From a bacterium (GTDB lineage Bacteria; Desulfobacterota; Deferrimicrobia; Deferrimicrobiales; Deferrimicrobiaceae): 9,749 nt of DNA. Of the stretch, positions 1 to 6,749 are shown piece by piece (within the stretch, counting starts at the first letter, position 1; every line of letters starts with the position of its first letter). The notes beneath the pieces were generated by a model that made no database searches, was not told the DNA's origin, and saw only the letters and a list, made by a program, of their open reading frames with translations. The stretch covers positions 1 to 9,749 of the forward strand of contig JAGVHM010000118.1 in NCBI GenBank assembly GCA_020056545.1. The letters run 5' to 3'. The translations under genes were made by a program, and so were the position numbers.

Positions 1-329
1 AGGATGTCCTCCACGTTGTCGCCGAAGATGTAGAGATAGAGCATGTTGCCTATGATGTGCAGCCATCCTCCGTGGAGGAACATCGCGAACAGCGGGGTGA
101 GGAGCTCGATGGGATGGGAGAGATGCAGGTGCAGGAACCTGTAAGGGATGACCGCGTAGGCGTATACGAAATCCGCCGCGGCGTCGCCCAGCGAAACCTG
201 GTAGAGGAAGATGGCCGTGTTGCAAAGGATCAGCGCGTAGTTGACCACAGGCGTCCGGGAGGAAGGGATCGTGTCTCTGAGCGGGATGATGTGAAAGCGC
301 TCCTTGGCGTGGAAGACCTGTTTTTTCAT
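1..329 (-). CDS. Rhomboid family intramembrane serine protease, N-terminal part (cut by window edge)
   Basis: The visible 109 residues start at ATG 329-327 (MKKQVFHAKERFHIIPLRD) and run off the left edge in an open frame. The rhomboid signature is clear: a first membrane segment near residues 30-45 (VVNYALILCNTAIFLY), then FLHGGWLHIIGNMLYLYIFGD at 84-104. In this family the His and Asn of HxxxN (here H91 and N95) lie by the active site and help form the oxyanion hole. The catalytic Ser (GxSG) and second His would lie beyond the edge, so activity cannot be judged. Rhomboids cleave transmembrane substrates inside the inner membrane; the substrate is unknown. The gene is divergent from the TonB-like gene, with 56 bases between the two starts, and no good Shine-Dalgarno precedes this ATG. 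Family assignment is sure; function beyond that is not. Confidence 0.9.
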   Translation of the reverse strand, partial: MKKQVFHAKERFHIIPLRDTIPSSRTPVVNYALILCNTAIFLYQVSLGDAAADFVYAYAVIPYRFLHLHLSHPIELLTPLFAMFLHGGWLHIIGNMLYLYIFGDNVEDI

Positions 330-349
330 TTTACAGTCGCCGACCCCAA

Positions 350-377
350 TTGGAAAGAGGGAAGCGGCTGTTATAAT
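350..377 (+). promoter_or_regulatory. Sigma70-type promoter of the TonB-like gene
   Basis: TTGGAA at 350-355 and a perfect TATAAT at 372-377 are separated by 16 bases. Transcription would start around 384-386, and the only plausible start codon is ATG 386. No Shine-Dalgarno lies in the right place; the purine stretch at 355-363 is over 20 bases upstream of the ATG. This suggests a leaderless or near-leaderless mRNA. The promoter is seen by consensus only. Confidence 0.55.
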
Positions 378-385
378 GTGAAGTT

Positions 386-1342
386 ATGCCGGAGAACAGA
401 ACAATCGCGGCCTGCATCATGCTGTCTTTCCTCGTCCACCTGGTGGGGCTGATGATGGCGGCGCTCGTCCCGTGGTCGGCGCGCAAGGCCGAGAGCGTGA
501 TGGTCGTGGACCTGGCGGATCTTCCGCGTGCGACTGATTTCTTCCCGCCGAAACCTGGGGTCATCGAGGGGGGACTCCCGAAACCTGAGAAACGTGCGGT
601 GCCGGACGCCAGGAAACCACTGACTCCAAGGATGATGACAGGGCGCGTCCCCGACCTGCCCGTCAACCCCGCCATGCCGCCCGAGGAAAGCTTCAAGCCT
701 GTCCGCGCGAAGGAAGCGCCGGCGCCTCCCGCGGCGATGGAGGCCGCGCAACAGACGGCGCGCGTCGGGGAGCCGACAGGTGCCGCGGGGAAAGGGGACC
801 CCTCGGCTGGAAGCCTCGGGGGGCCTTCGCCGCCCGGAAAATCTGGTGGCTCAGGCCAACCCCTGAAAGACATTAACCCGTCGCTCGGAAAGATGGTCCT
901 CGCCATGGGTATAACCAGCGGCCGCGGATCCGGCAACACCTCGGGAAACGCGGTGGGAAGCGGGGGAAAGGCCGGGGACAAGGGGGGGATCGTGGAGGAA
1001 GGCGGAGGGACCAGGTTCACCGCCTTGAACGCTCCCGAAATCCAGTACATCTCCTACTTCGCAGGCATCAAGCGCAAGATCGAGCTTGTGTGGGGCTACC
1101 CCGCGGGAGCGGCCGGCATCGAGGGAGACGTGATCGCCGACTTCGTCGTCGGTCGCAACGGAAGACTGGAATCCGTAACCCTCGTCCGCGGGTCCGGGAG
1201 CAGGATCCTGGACGATGAGGCGCTGGGAGCCATCCGGAAGGCGTCTCCCTACGCGCCGATCCCTTCCGAGTACAAGATCGCCAACCTGCAGATCCGGGCC
1301 CACTTCTATTACACGGTCACGCAGACGCGCATCCTGCGGTAG
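386..1342 (+). CDS. TonB-family energy transducer / TonB C-terminal domain protein
   Basis: This 318-residue protein has TonB architecture. A short cytoplasmic N-terminus and one membrane anchor (about 7-30) are followed by a Pro- and Lys-rich stretch (52-115, with FFPPKPG, LPKPEK and MPPEE) and a Gly/Ser-rich linker (130-208). The C-terminal domain spans about 222-311 and includes GIKRKIELVWGYPAGAAGIEG and the DFVVGRNGRLESVTLVRGSG strand region. TonB proteins carry proton-motive-force energy from ExbB/ExbD in the inner membrane to outer-membrane transporters. No exbB, exbD or receptor is next to it, so its partners are elsewhere, and it may be a TonB-like paralogue with another envelope role. 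The start is fixed by a stop at 374-376 in the same frame, leaving ATG 386 as the first start codon. The gene converges on the gcvH-like gene, with 35 bases between the stops and no clear terminator. Confidence 0.85.
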   Translation: MPENRTIAACIMLSFLVHLVGLMMAALVPWSARKAESVMVVDLADLPRATDFFPPKPGVIEGGLPKPEKRAVPDARKPLTPRMMTGRVPDLPVNPAMPPEESFKPVRAKEAPAPPAAMEAAQQTARVGEPTGAAGKGDPSAGSLGGPSPPGKSGGSGQPLKDINPSLGKMVLAMGITSGRGSGNTSGNAVGSGGKAGDKGGIVEEGGGTRFTALNAPEIQYISYFAGIKRKIELVWGYPAGAAGIEGDVIADFVVGRNGRLESVTLVRGSGSRILDDEALGAIRKASPYAPIPSEYKIANLQIRAHFYYTVTQTRILR

Positions 1343-1377
1343 CCCCTGCAGGGCACGCGCACGACGAAACGAAAGAG

Positions 1378-1767
1378 TTAATCTTCTCCCGCCAGCGGGG
1401 CGTATTCTTCGCCTGTGAGCAGCGAGTCCAGCTCCCCGGGATCGGCGGGCCGAACGCTCAGTAGCCACCCTTCGCCGTACGGATCGGCGGTGATCGTCTC
1501 CGGAGAATGCTCCGCCGCCGGATTGATCCCGACGATCGCGCCGGATACGGGGGTGACCACTTCGCACACGGCGGAAGACGACTCGACGAGCCCGATCGGC
1601 TCGCCGGAGGCGACTTCAGTGCCCACGGGGGGAAGTTCGACGTAGACGGCGTCCCCGAGATAGCCGCCCGGCACATGTGTGAGCCCGACATGGACAAGAC
1701 CGGCGCCATCCATGCGCGCCCACACGTGGGTACGCGCGTACCGCCGATCGGTCGGGAGGGGGTTCAG
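1378..1767 (-). CDS. gcvH: GcvH-like protein lacking the lipoyl-lysine
   Basis: The 129-residue product matches glycine cleavage H protein along its whole length: [10 protein letters not shown] at 7-16, [14 protein letters not shown] at 36-49, [11 protein letters not shown] at 72-82 and [10 protein letters not shown] at 94-103. True H proteins carry lipoate on the Lys of the ESVKA motif and shuttle aminomethyl groups between GcvP, GcvT and Lpd. Here the aligned residues are E62-S-S-S65-A, so the modified Lys is Ser65 and normal H-protein chemistry looks impossible. No ATG, GTG or TTG exists in frame upstream of the conserved domain. The best start is CTG 1767-1765, overlapping the folD stop as CTGA and preceded by GGAG six bases away. 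It is the last gene of a folD-gcvH couplet. It could be a divergent H-like scaffold or carrier; a degraded copy seems less likely because the fold is so well kept. Confidence 0.8.
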   Translation of the reverse strand: MNPLPTDRRYARTHVWARMDGAGLVHVGLTHVPGGYLGDAVYVELPPVGTEVASGEPIGLVESSSAVCEVVTPVSGAIVGINPAAEHSPETITADPYGEGWLLSVRPADPGELDSLLTGEEYAPLAGED

Positions 1768-2630
1768 GAGCGGCTCCGCTCCGCCTGAAGCAAGGCGGCT
1801 TCCAGCGTATTGTGTAGAAGCATCGTGATGGTCATCGGCCCGACTCCCCCCGGGACCGGCGTGATCTTCCCCGCCACGGCCCTGGCCTCCTCGAACGCCA
1901 CGTCGCCCACGAGCCTGCCGTCGGGCAGCCGGTTGATCCCCACGTCGATGACGACCGCACCCGGCCTGATCCAGGATCCACGGACCATCTCGGCCCTCCC
2001 CACCGCCGCCACGACCACGTCCGCCGACCTGACCACACCCGGCAGGTCCTGTGTCCGGGAATGGCAGAGGGTCACGGTGGCGTGCCGGGCAAGAAGCAGA
2101 AGGGCCACCGGTTTCCCGACTATGTTGCTCCGCCCGACGACGACGGCGTGCTTCCCTTTCAGATCCACCTTTTCGTAATCGAGAAGTTTGAGGATGCCGT
2201 AAGGCGTGCAGGGGACGAAACCCGCCTGTCCGGTGAGAAGACGCCCTGCGCTCACCGGGTGGAACCCGTCGACGTCCTTCTCCGGAGATATCGCCTCGAT
2301 CACCTTCGATTCCTCTATCTGGTCGGGAAGCGGGAGCTGGACCAGGATACCGTGCACGGATTCGTCCGCGTTCAGCTGCACAACGAGGTCCAACAGCTCT
2401 TCTTCCGGCGTGGACGCGGGGAGATCGATCTGCCGGGACAGCATGCCCGCCTCGACGCACGCTTTCCCCTTGTTGCGGACGTAGACGCGGGAGGCCGGGT
2501 CTTCGCCCACGAGCACGGCGGCGAGGCAGGGAACTATACCCGTACGTTGCGTGAACTGCGCGGTTCTTTCCTTGATCTCCGCGCGGATGGCGGCTCCGAT
2601 GGCCTTTCCGTCGATCAGGCTTGCGGGCAT
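1764..2630 (-). CDS. folD: Bifunctional methylenetetrahydrofolate dehydrogenase / methenyltetrahydrofolate cyclohydrolase
   Basis: FolD oxidises 5,10-methylene-THF to methenyl-THF with NADP+ and hydrolyses this to 10-formyl-THF, in the cytoplasm. The 288-residue length is typical. Key residues sit at the classical positions: Y50 and catalytic K54 in VYVRNK, Q98 in ILVQLP, D121 in DVDGFHP, the cofactor-binding GRSNIVGKP at 166-174, and [10 protein letters not shown] at 258-267. The start ATG 2630-2628 has GGAGGA seven bases upstream. The stop overlaps the apparent CTG start of the gcvH-like gene, so the two are probably translated together. The upstream fmdB gene is 83 bases away with no obvious terminator, so one fmdB-folD-gcvH transcript is possible. 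Confidence 0.97.
   Translation of the reverse strand: MPASLIDGKAIGAAIRAEIKERTAQFTQRTGIVPCLAAVLVGEDPASRVYVRNKGKACVEAGMLSRQIDLPASTPEEELLDLVVQLNADESVHGILVQLPLPDQIEESKVIEAISPEKDVDGFHPVSAGRLLTGQAGFVPCTPYGILKLLDYEKVDLKGKHAVVVGRSNIVGKPVALLLLARHATVTLCHSRTQDLPGVVRSADVVVAAVGRAEMVRGSWIRPGAVVIDVGINRLPDGRLVGDVAFEEARAVAGKITPVPGGVGPMTITMLLHNTLEAALLQAERSRS
1774..1777 (-). promoter_or_regulatory. Shine-Dalgarno that decides the CTG start of the gcvH-like gene
   Basis: On the minus strand GGAG lies inside the last folD codons, six bases upstream of CTG 1767. It is the only ribosome-binding site placed correctly for a protein beginning [10 protein letters not shown], the usual H-protein N-terminus. Inference from spacing. 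Confidence 0.45.
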
Positions 2631-2713
2631 GAAACGGTCCTCCGTTTGGGAATCGAAGTAACTATCTACATCAATTCACAGGGGAGGGGCAAGCGGAAGA
2701 AGCTCGGGCGGTC

Positions 2714-2986
2714 TTACTCGGCCTTCGGGCAGCCGGCGCATGCGGGGGATGCTTCTCCTCCGGCGGCGGGACAGGATGCGGGCTTTCCTTCACCTTTCCC
2801 GTTTCCCTTATGGGCGTAGTCGGTGGCGTAAAACCCCGACCCCTTCAGCACGAACGCCCCGGAGGACATTCTCTTGTGAACCCTGCCGCCGCAGGATGGG
2901 CACTTCTTCAATGAGGGTTCGTGGATCCCCTCGATCCGCTCGGTCACCCCGTTGCACTTGTTGCACTCGTATTCGTAGATCGGCAC
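2714..2986 (-). CDS. FmdB-family zinc-ribbon regulatory protein
   Basis: This small 90-residue protein opens with the family's typical MPIYEYECNKC. A four-Cys zinc ribbon follows (C8-x2-C11 and C29-x2-C32), then the SSGAFVLKGSGFYATDY segment (41-57) that characterises FmdB/CxxC_CxxC_SSSS proteins. I chose GTG 2986-2984 rather than the ATG two codons upstream: GGAGG is seven bases from the GTG but only one base from the ATG, and family members start at MPIYEY. The C-terminal tail (60-90) is Gly/Lys-rich and adds three Cys at 72, 83 and 86, the last two as CAGC. FmdB was named after a putative regulator of formamidase/amidase genes; the role of the wider family is unclear. Placed between groEL and folD on the same strand. 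Confidence 0.9.
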   Translation of the reverse strand: MPIYEYECNKCNGVTERIEGIHEPSLKKCPSCGGRVHKRMSSGAFVLKGSGFYATDYAHKGNGKGEGKPASCPAAGGEASPACAGCPKAE

Positions 2987-2993
2987 GGACATT

Positions 2994-2998
2994 CCTCC
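2994..2998 (-). promoter_or_regulatory. Shine-Dalgarno selecting the GTG start of fmdB
   Basis: GGAGG on the minus strand is followed by seven bases (AATGTCC) and then GTG CCG ATC TAC. The ATG inside that spacer is too close to be served by it, which settles the start of the FmdB-like gene. Confidence 0.6.
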
Positions 2999-3006
2999 AA
3001 AGTTGC

Positions 3007-3050
3007 GGGACGCCGCGGTCCGTCGTCCGACTGCGGCGTCCCTTTTCTTA
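3007..3050 (+). terminator. Perfect 10-bp hairpin with T-run, oriented on the plus strand
   Basis: GGGACGCCGC at 3007-3016 pairs exactly with GCGGCGTCCC at 3033-3042 across a 16-base loop and is followed by TTTTCTTA on the plus strand, the form of an intrinsic terminator. No plus-strand gene ends here; all flanking genes are on the minus strand. Read on the minus strand, the hairpin lies in the leader of fmdB just before its Shine-Dalgarno and lacks a following U-run. The structure is certain; its role is open. Confidence 0.6.
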
Positions 3051-3065
3051 TATATAAGATGCCTG

Positions 3066-3106
3066 CCGGGATCGATCCGTTCCTCGAGTTTCAAGGAACG
3101 TCCCGG
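3066..3106 (-). terminator. Bulged hairpin just downstream of groEL
   Basis: Eight bases after the groEL stop the minus strand can fold an outer 6-bp stem (3101-3106 with 3066-3071, CCGGGA/TCCCGG) stacked on a 7-bp stem (3094-3100 with 3078-3084, AGGAACG/CGTTCCT), with a 9-base loop and a 6-base bulge on one side. No T-run follows, so it may stabilise or process the groESL mRNA 3' end rather than be a full intrinsic terminator. Confidence 0.4.
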
Positions 3107-3114
3107 TTCTTATG

Positions 3115-4743
<1,629 letters not shown>

Positions 4744-4791
4744 CGGGTAATTCCTCCTTTTTAGTCCTTCATGTAGTAGGTAGGGGGATCG

Positions 4792-5082
4792 TTACTTTTC
4801 GAGAATGGCGAGGATGTCGTCCTCGCGAAGGATCAGGTGCTCCACGCCGTCGACCTTGATCTCGGACCCGGAATATTTTCCAAAGAGGATCCGGTCGCCC
4901 TTCTTGACCTCGGGGGTAACGCGGGTCCCGGTGTCGGTCACCTTGCCGGGCCCGGCGGCTACGACCAGCCCCTCCTGGGGCTTTTCCTTGGCGCTGTCGG
5001 GAATGATGATCCCTCCCTTGGTCTTGGTTTCCTCTTCGACGCGCTTGACGAGGACCCTGTCCTGCAAAGGCTTCACTTTCAT
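4792..5082 (-). CDS. groES: Co-chaperonin GroES (Hsp10)
   Basis: The 96-residue protein has all the usual marks: [14 protein letters not shown] start, the mobile loop region [21 protein letters not shown] (about 17-37) that docks on Gro[11 protein letters not shown], the [20 protein letters not shown] core and the terminal [12 protein letters not shown]. It caps the GroEL cavity as a heptamer. The start is ATG 5082-5080, preceded by AGGAGGAG at close spacing; the frame continues upstream without a stop but lacks family similarity there. First gene of groES-groEL, with a leader of about 73 bases that contains the CIRCE operator. Confidence 0.98.
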   Translation of the reverse strand: MKVKPLQDRVLVKRVEEETKTKGGIIIPDSAKEKPQEGLVVAAGPGKVTDTGTRVTPEVKKGDRILFGKYSGSEIKVDGVEHLILREDDILAILEK

Positions 5083-5129
5083 GGCATCTCCTCCTGCGGT
5101 TTTTATTGGGATGGCGGCCATCCGGTTTG

Positions 5130-5156
5130 TTAGCACTCAATAGAGGTGAGTGCTAA
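5130..5156. promoter_or_regulatory. CIRCE operator (HrcA binding site)
   Basis: TTAGCACTC at 5130-5138, nine spacer bases, then GAGTGCTAA at 5148-5156: an exact match to the classical CIRCE inverted repeat TTAGCACTC-N9-GAGTGCTAA. It begins at the predicted transcription start of groESL. By established knowledge HrcA dimers bind it and repress groESL until heat or unfolded protein titrates GroEL away from HrcA. hrcA itself is not in the window. Confidence 0.97.
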
Positions 5157-5161
5157 AAACC

Positions 5162-5191
5162 AATATATCCGTCCTGCCGGGGGGATGTCAA
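5162..5191 (-). promoter_or_regulatory. Sigma70-type promoter of groESL
   Basis: On the minus strand a consensus TTGACA (5191-5186) and TATATT (5167-5162) are separated by 18 bases. The expected start, near 5155, coincides with the first half of CIRCE, the standard layout for HrcA repression. No sigma32-type element was recognised. Confidence 0.85.
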
Positions 5192-5222
5192 GGGGGTGGC
5201 TTAGGGAACGGCGGGGTACTGC

Positions 5223-5495
5223 CTAAAGCTTGCGCTTCGCAATCTCCTCCTCGAAGTATTTACGGTAGAGGATATCCCACTCCCTGCCCCCTTCGGGGAC
5301 GCGGCGGGAGAGCTTTCCGATCTTCTGCCGGACGAAGGAGTCCACCTCGTCTCCGGCCCGCATGTACGCCTGGAAGGCGGCCTTGGCCTCGCGCAGGGCC
5401 ATCCCCTCGTCGGGGAAATCCGCAAGGTCGTCCTTGTAGAGCCGATCCATCATCCTGCGGGCCAGGTGGGATATGCGGTCTTCGGTCAGTCGCAA
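5223..5495 (-). CDS. DUF507 family protein (second of a tandem pair)
   Basis: This 90-residue, highly charged helical protein starts LRLTEDRISHLARRMMDRLY and ends EWDILYRKYFEEEIAKRKL, matching the DUF507 family from end to end; the family's function is unknown. Segments DDLADFPDEGMALREAK (22-38) and VPEGGREWDILYRKYFEEE (66-84) are the best conserved parts. The start is TTG 5495-5493, with GGGAG seven bases upstream; no ATG or GTG gives a full-length product. It lies 28 bases after its paralogue and about 30 bases before the groESL promoter, with no terminator seen, so some read-through into groESL is possible. No membrane segment or signal peptide. Confidence 0.88.
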   Translation of the reverse strand: MRLTEDRISHLARRMMDRLYKDDLADFPDEGMALREAKAAFQAYMRAGDEVDSFVRQKIGKLSRRVPEGGREWDILYRKYFEEEIAKRKL

Positions 5496-5523
5496 CGCGT
5501 TTCTCCCTGCGGGTCCGGGACGC

Positions 5524-5805
5524 TCAAAGGACGATCCCCCGCTCTTTCGCGAGGCGCTCCTTGATCTTCTGGAACATGAGGTGCGCGCTGGCCTGCGATT
5601 GGGACAGCTCCCGGGAATGCTTCTCCATCAGGGCCTCGACCTCGCGGTCGAGCGCCTCCTCCCGCTTGATGTCCGCCGAGACCTCCCCGATCATCTTCGC
5701 CAGGAGAACTTCCAAGGAGACCTTCGGCCTGATCATCCCCTTCTCTTTCCAGCGGGAAAGGAGCGTCCTGCAGATGTGATGCAGCTGTTCCTCGCGAACC
5801 TTCAA
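5524..5805 (-). CDS. DUF507 family protein (first of a tandem pair)
   Basis: A 93-residue, charged, all-helical protein beginning LKVREEQLHHICRTLLSRWK and ending FQKIKERLAKERGIVL, related to the DUF507 protein encoded next to it but diverged. The EALDREVEALMEKHS part (50-64) looks coiled-coil-like. The start is TTG 5805-5803, with GGAGG five bases upstream. TTGA makes this start overlap the stop of the upstream phosphorylase gene, so translation is probably coupled. Adjacent DUF507 paralogues suggest a hetero-oligomer, which is inference. The molecular role is unknown. Confidence 0.82.
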   Translation of the reverse strand: MKVREEQLHHICRTLLSRWKEKGMIRPKVSLEVLLAKMIGEVSADIKREEALDREVEALMEKHSRELSQSQASAHLMFQKIKERLAKERGIVL

Positions 5806-6749
5806 CCGTCCCTCCGCCTAGGTGGAGACACCCAATCCCGGAAATCGTCGCCGATGATCCCCCTGCTGCGGTATCTTTCCATCGATACGGCGCAGGGGCA
5901 ATCCCTTTTCCGCCCGGAAAGCAAACCGGCGGCCGCGATCGCCAGTGCGGGGATGGCGTTCTTCGCCCTATCCACCCGGGCGGCCGCGTCTTCCGGCAGC
6001 ATCCCCTCGAAGAGTTTTCCTCGCCGGTATGGCAGCGGCTTCACGCCTTCCGCGTAGTTCGTCAGGTAGGCGACCGGCGCGTAGCAAATCTCGAGTTCCC
6101 TTGCAAGGAACGCCTCCGGGCACAGCGTCATCCCCACCATGTCAGCGCCCGCGGATGCGAGGAAGCGGATTTCAGCGGGGGTCTCCAGCCTCGGCCCCTC
6201 GGTGCAGGCGTACGTCCCTCCTTCGCGCATCTTGATCCCGCGCCGGCCATCCCTCCAGGCATCCAACAGCGCCGCGCGCATCGCCGCGCAAAAAACGGGG
6301 AACTGCCGGATGAAGCCGATCCCCTTTCCTTCATAGAATGTGGATGGGCGGTTCCTCGTGAAATCAAGGAGGTCGTCAGGAAGGACCAGATCGCCGGGGC
6401 GATGCCCGGCCGAGATGATCCCCGGACCGGTCCACGCGATCACCCGCTCGACCCCCAGTGATTTTGCGGCGTAGATGTTGGCCCGGTAGTTCACGAAAGG
6501 CGCCGTCTTCTCGTATCCGCGCTCGCCGTGGCGCGAAACGAACAAAAAGCGGAACCCGTCTTTTTCGCAGAGATGGACCGGGTTGGAAAAACCGAACGGC
6601 GTGCGCACGCGGTTGCGGGAAATACGCGTGCCGAGCGTCCCTTCAGGAAGCGAATAAGCCCCGGATCCTCCCAGCAGGAGGATCCGGGGCAGGCCTCCCT
6701 GTTCGCGTCTTCTCAGAACGATATCCGGATCCCCAGATTGAGCGTCCAA
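5802..6749 (-). CDS. MTA/purine nucleoside phosphorylase family protein (MTAP/MTIP/PNP)
   Basis: These enzymes cleave purine nucleosides with phosphate, releasing base and (methylthio)ribose-1-phosphate for salvage. Numbered from TTG 6749, motifs are the phosphate loop ILLLGGSGAYS at 23-33, SRHG at 72-75, FVNYRANIYAAKSLGVERV at 85-103, PGDLVLPDDLLDFT at 118-131, GGTYACTEGPRLETPAEIR at 177-195, MVGMTLCPEA at 204-213 and the CPC motif at 284-286. Asn231 in LTNYAEG replaces the Asp (TDYD) of adenine-specific MTA phosphorylases, which points to a 6-oxopurine such as inosine, guanosine or methylthioinosine. TGPGII (107-112) replaces the usual TACGSL/NAVGSL. The start is uncertain: no ATG or GTG precedes the loop, TTG 6749 lacks a Shine-Dalgarno and overlaps the upstream gene by 37 bases, and CTG 6692 has GGGAGG almost abutting it. 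About 25 extra residues follow the CPC motif. Confidence 0.85.
   Translation of the reverse strand: MDAQSGDPDIVLRRREQGGLPRILLLGGSGAYSLPEGTLGTRISRNRVRTPFGFSNPVHLCEKDGFRFLFVSRHGERGYEKTAPFVNYRANIYAAKSLGVERVIAWTGPGIISAGHRPGDLVLPDDLLDFTRNRPSTFYEGKGIGFIRQFPVFCAAMRAALLDAWRDGRRGIKMREGGTYACTEGPRLETPAEIRFLASAGADMVGMTLCPEAFLARELEICYAPVAYLTNYAEGVKPLPYRRGKLFEGMLPEDAAARVDRAKNAIPALAIAAAGLLSGRKRDCPCAVSMERYRSRGIIGDDFRDWVSPPRRRDG
6658..6690 (-). terminator. Perfect 14-bp stem hairpin after the beta-barrel gene, inside the phosphorylase 5' end
   Basis: GCCCCGGATCCTCC (6690-6677 on the minus strand) pairs exactly with GGAGGATCCGGGGC (6671-6658) around a 5-base loop. It starts 22 bases after the beta-barrel stop at 6713-6715. 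The bases that follow, TTATTCGCTT, are only a weak U-tract. As a terminator it would end or attenuate the beta-barrel transcript. It also encodes residues 21-31 of the phosphorylase, including the start of the phosphate loop. The structure is certain, the function inferred. Confidence 0.6.

Noticed and set aside
331..1050. Long open frame on the minus strand opposite the TonB-like gene
   Set aside because: Its Pro/Gly/Ser-rich translation mirrors the GC-rich linker on the other strand; no domain or ribosome-binding site, and the plus strand carries recognisable TonB features.
1343..1354. Short palindrome around CCCTGCAGGG after the TonB-like stop
   Set aside because: The stem is too short, with no loop or T-run, so it cannot be called a terminator.
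851..1567. Minus-strand open frame spanning the TonB-like 3' end and the gcvH-like gene
   Set aside because: Arg-rich shadow in another frame; it conflicts with two real genes.
1378..2460. A 360-residue frame including the gcvH-like protein
   Set aside because: Only the last 129 residues have homology; the upstream part is an out-of-frame reading of folD.
2061..2819. Plus-strand open frame of 252 residues opposite folD and fmdB
   Set aside because: Antisense shadow with no family features.
3047..3058. Palindrome CTTATATATAAG between groEL and fmdB, considered as a -10 box for fmdB
   Set aside because: No acceptable -35 hexamer at the right distance on the minus strand; left as AT-rich sequence.
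5196..5222. Weak inverted repeat (TTAGG/CCTAA) after the second DUF507 gene
   Set aside because: Five-base stem without a T-run; not a convincing terminator.
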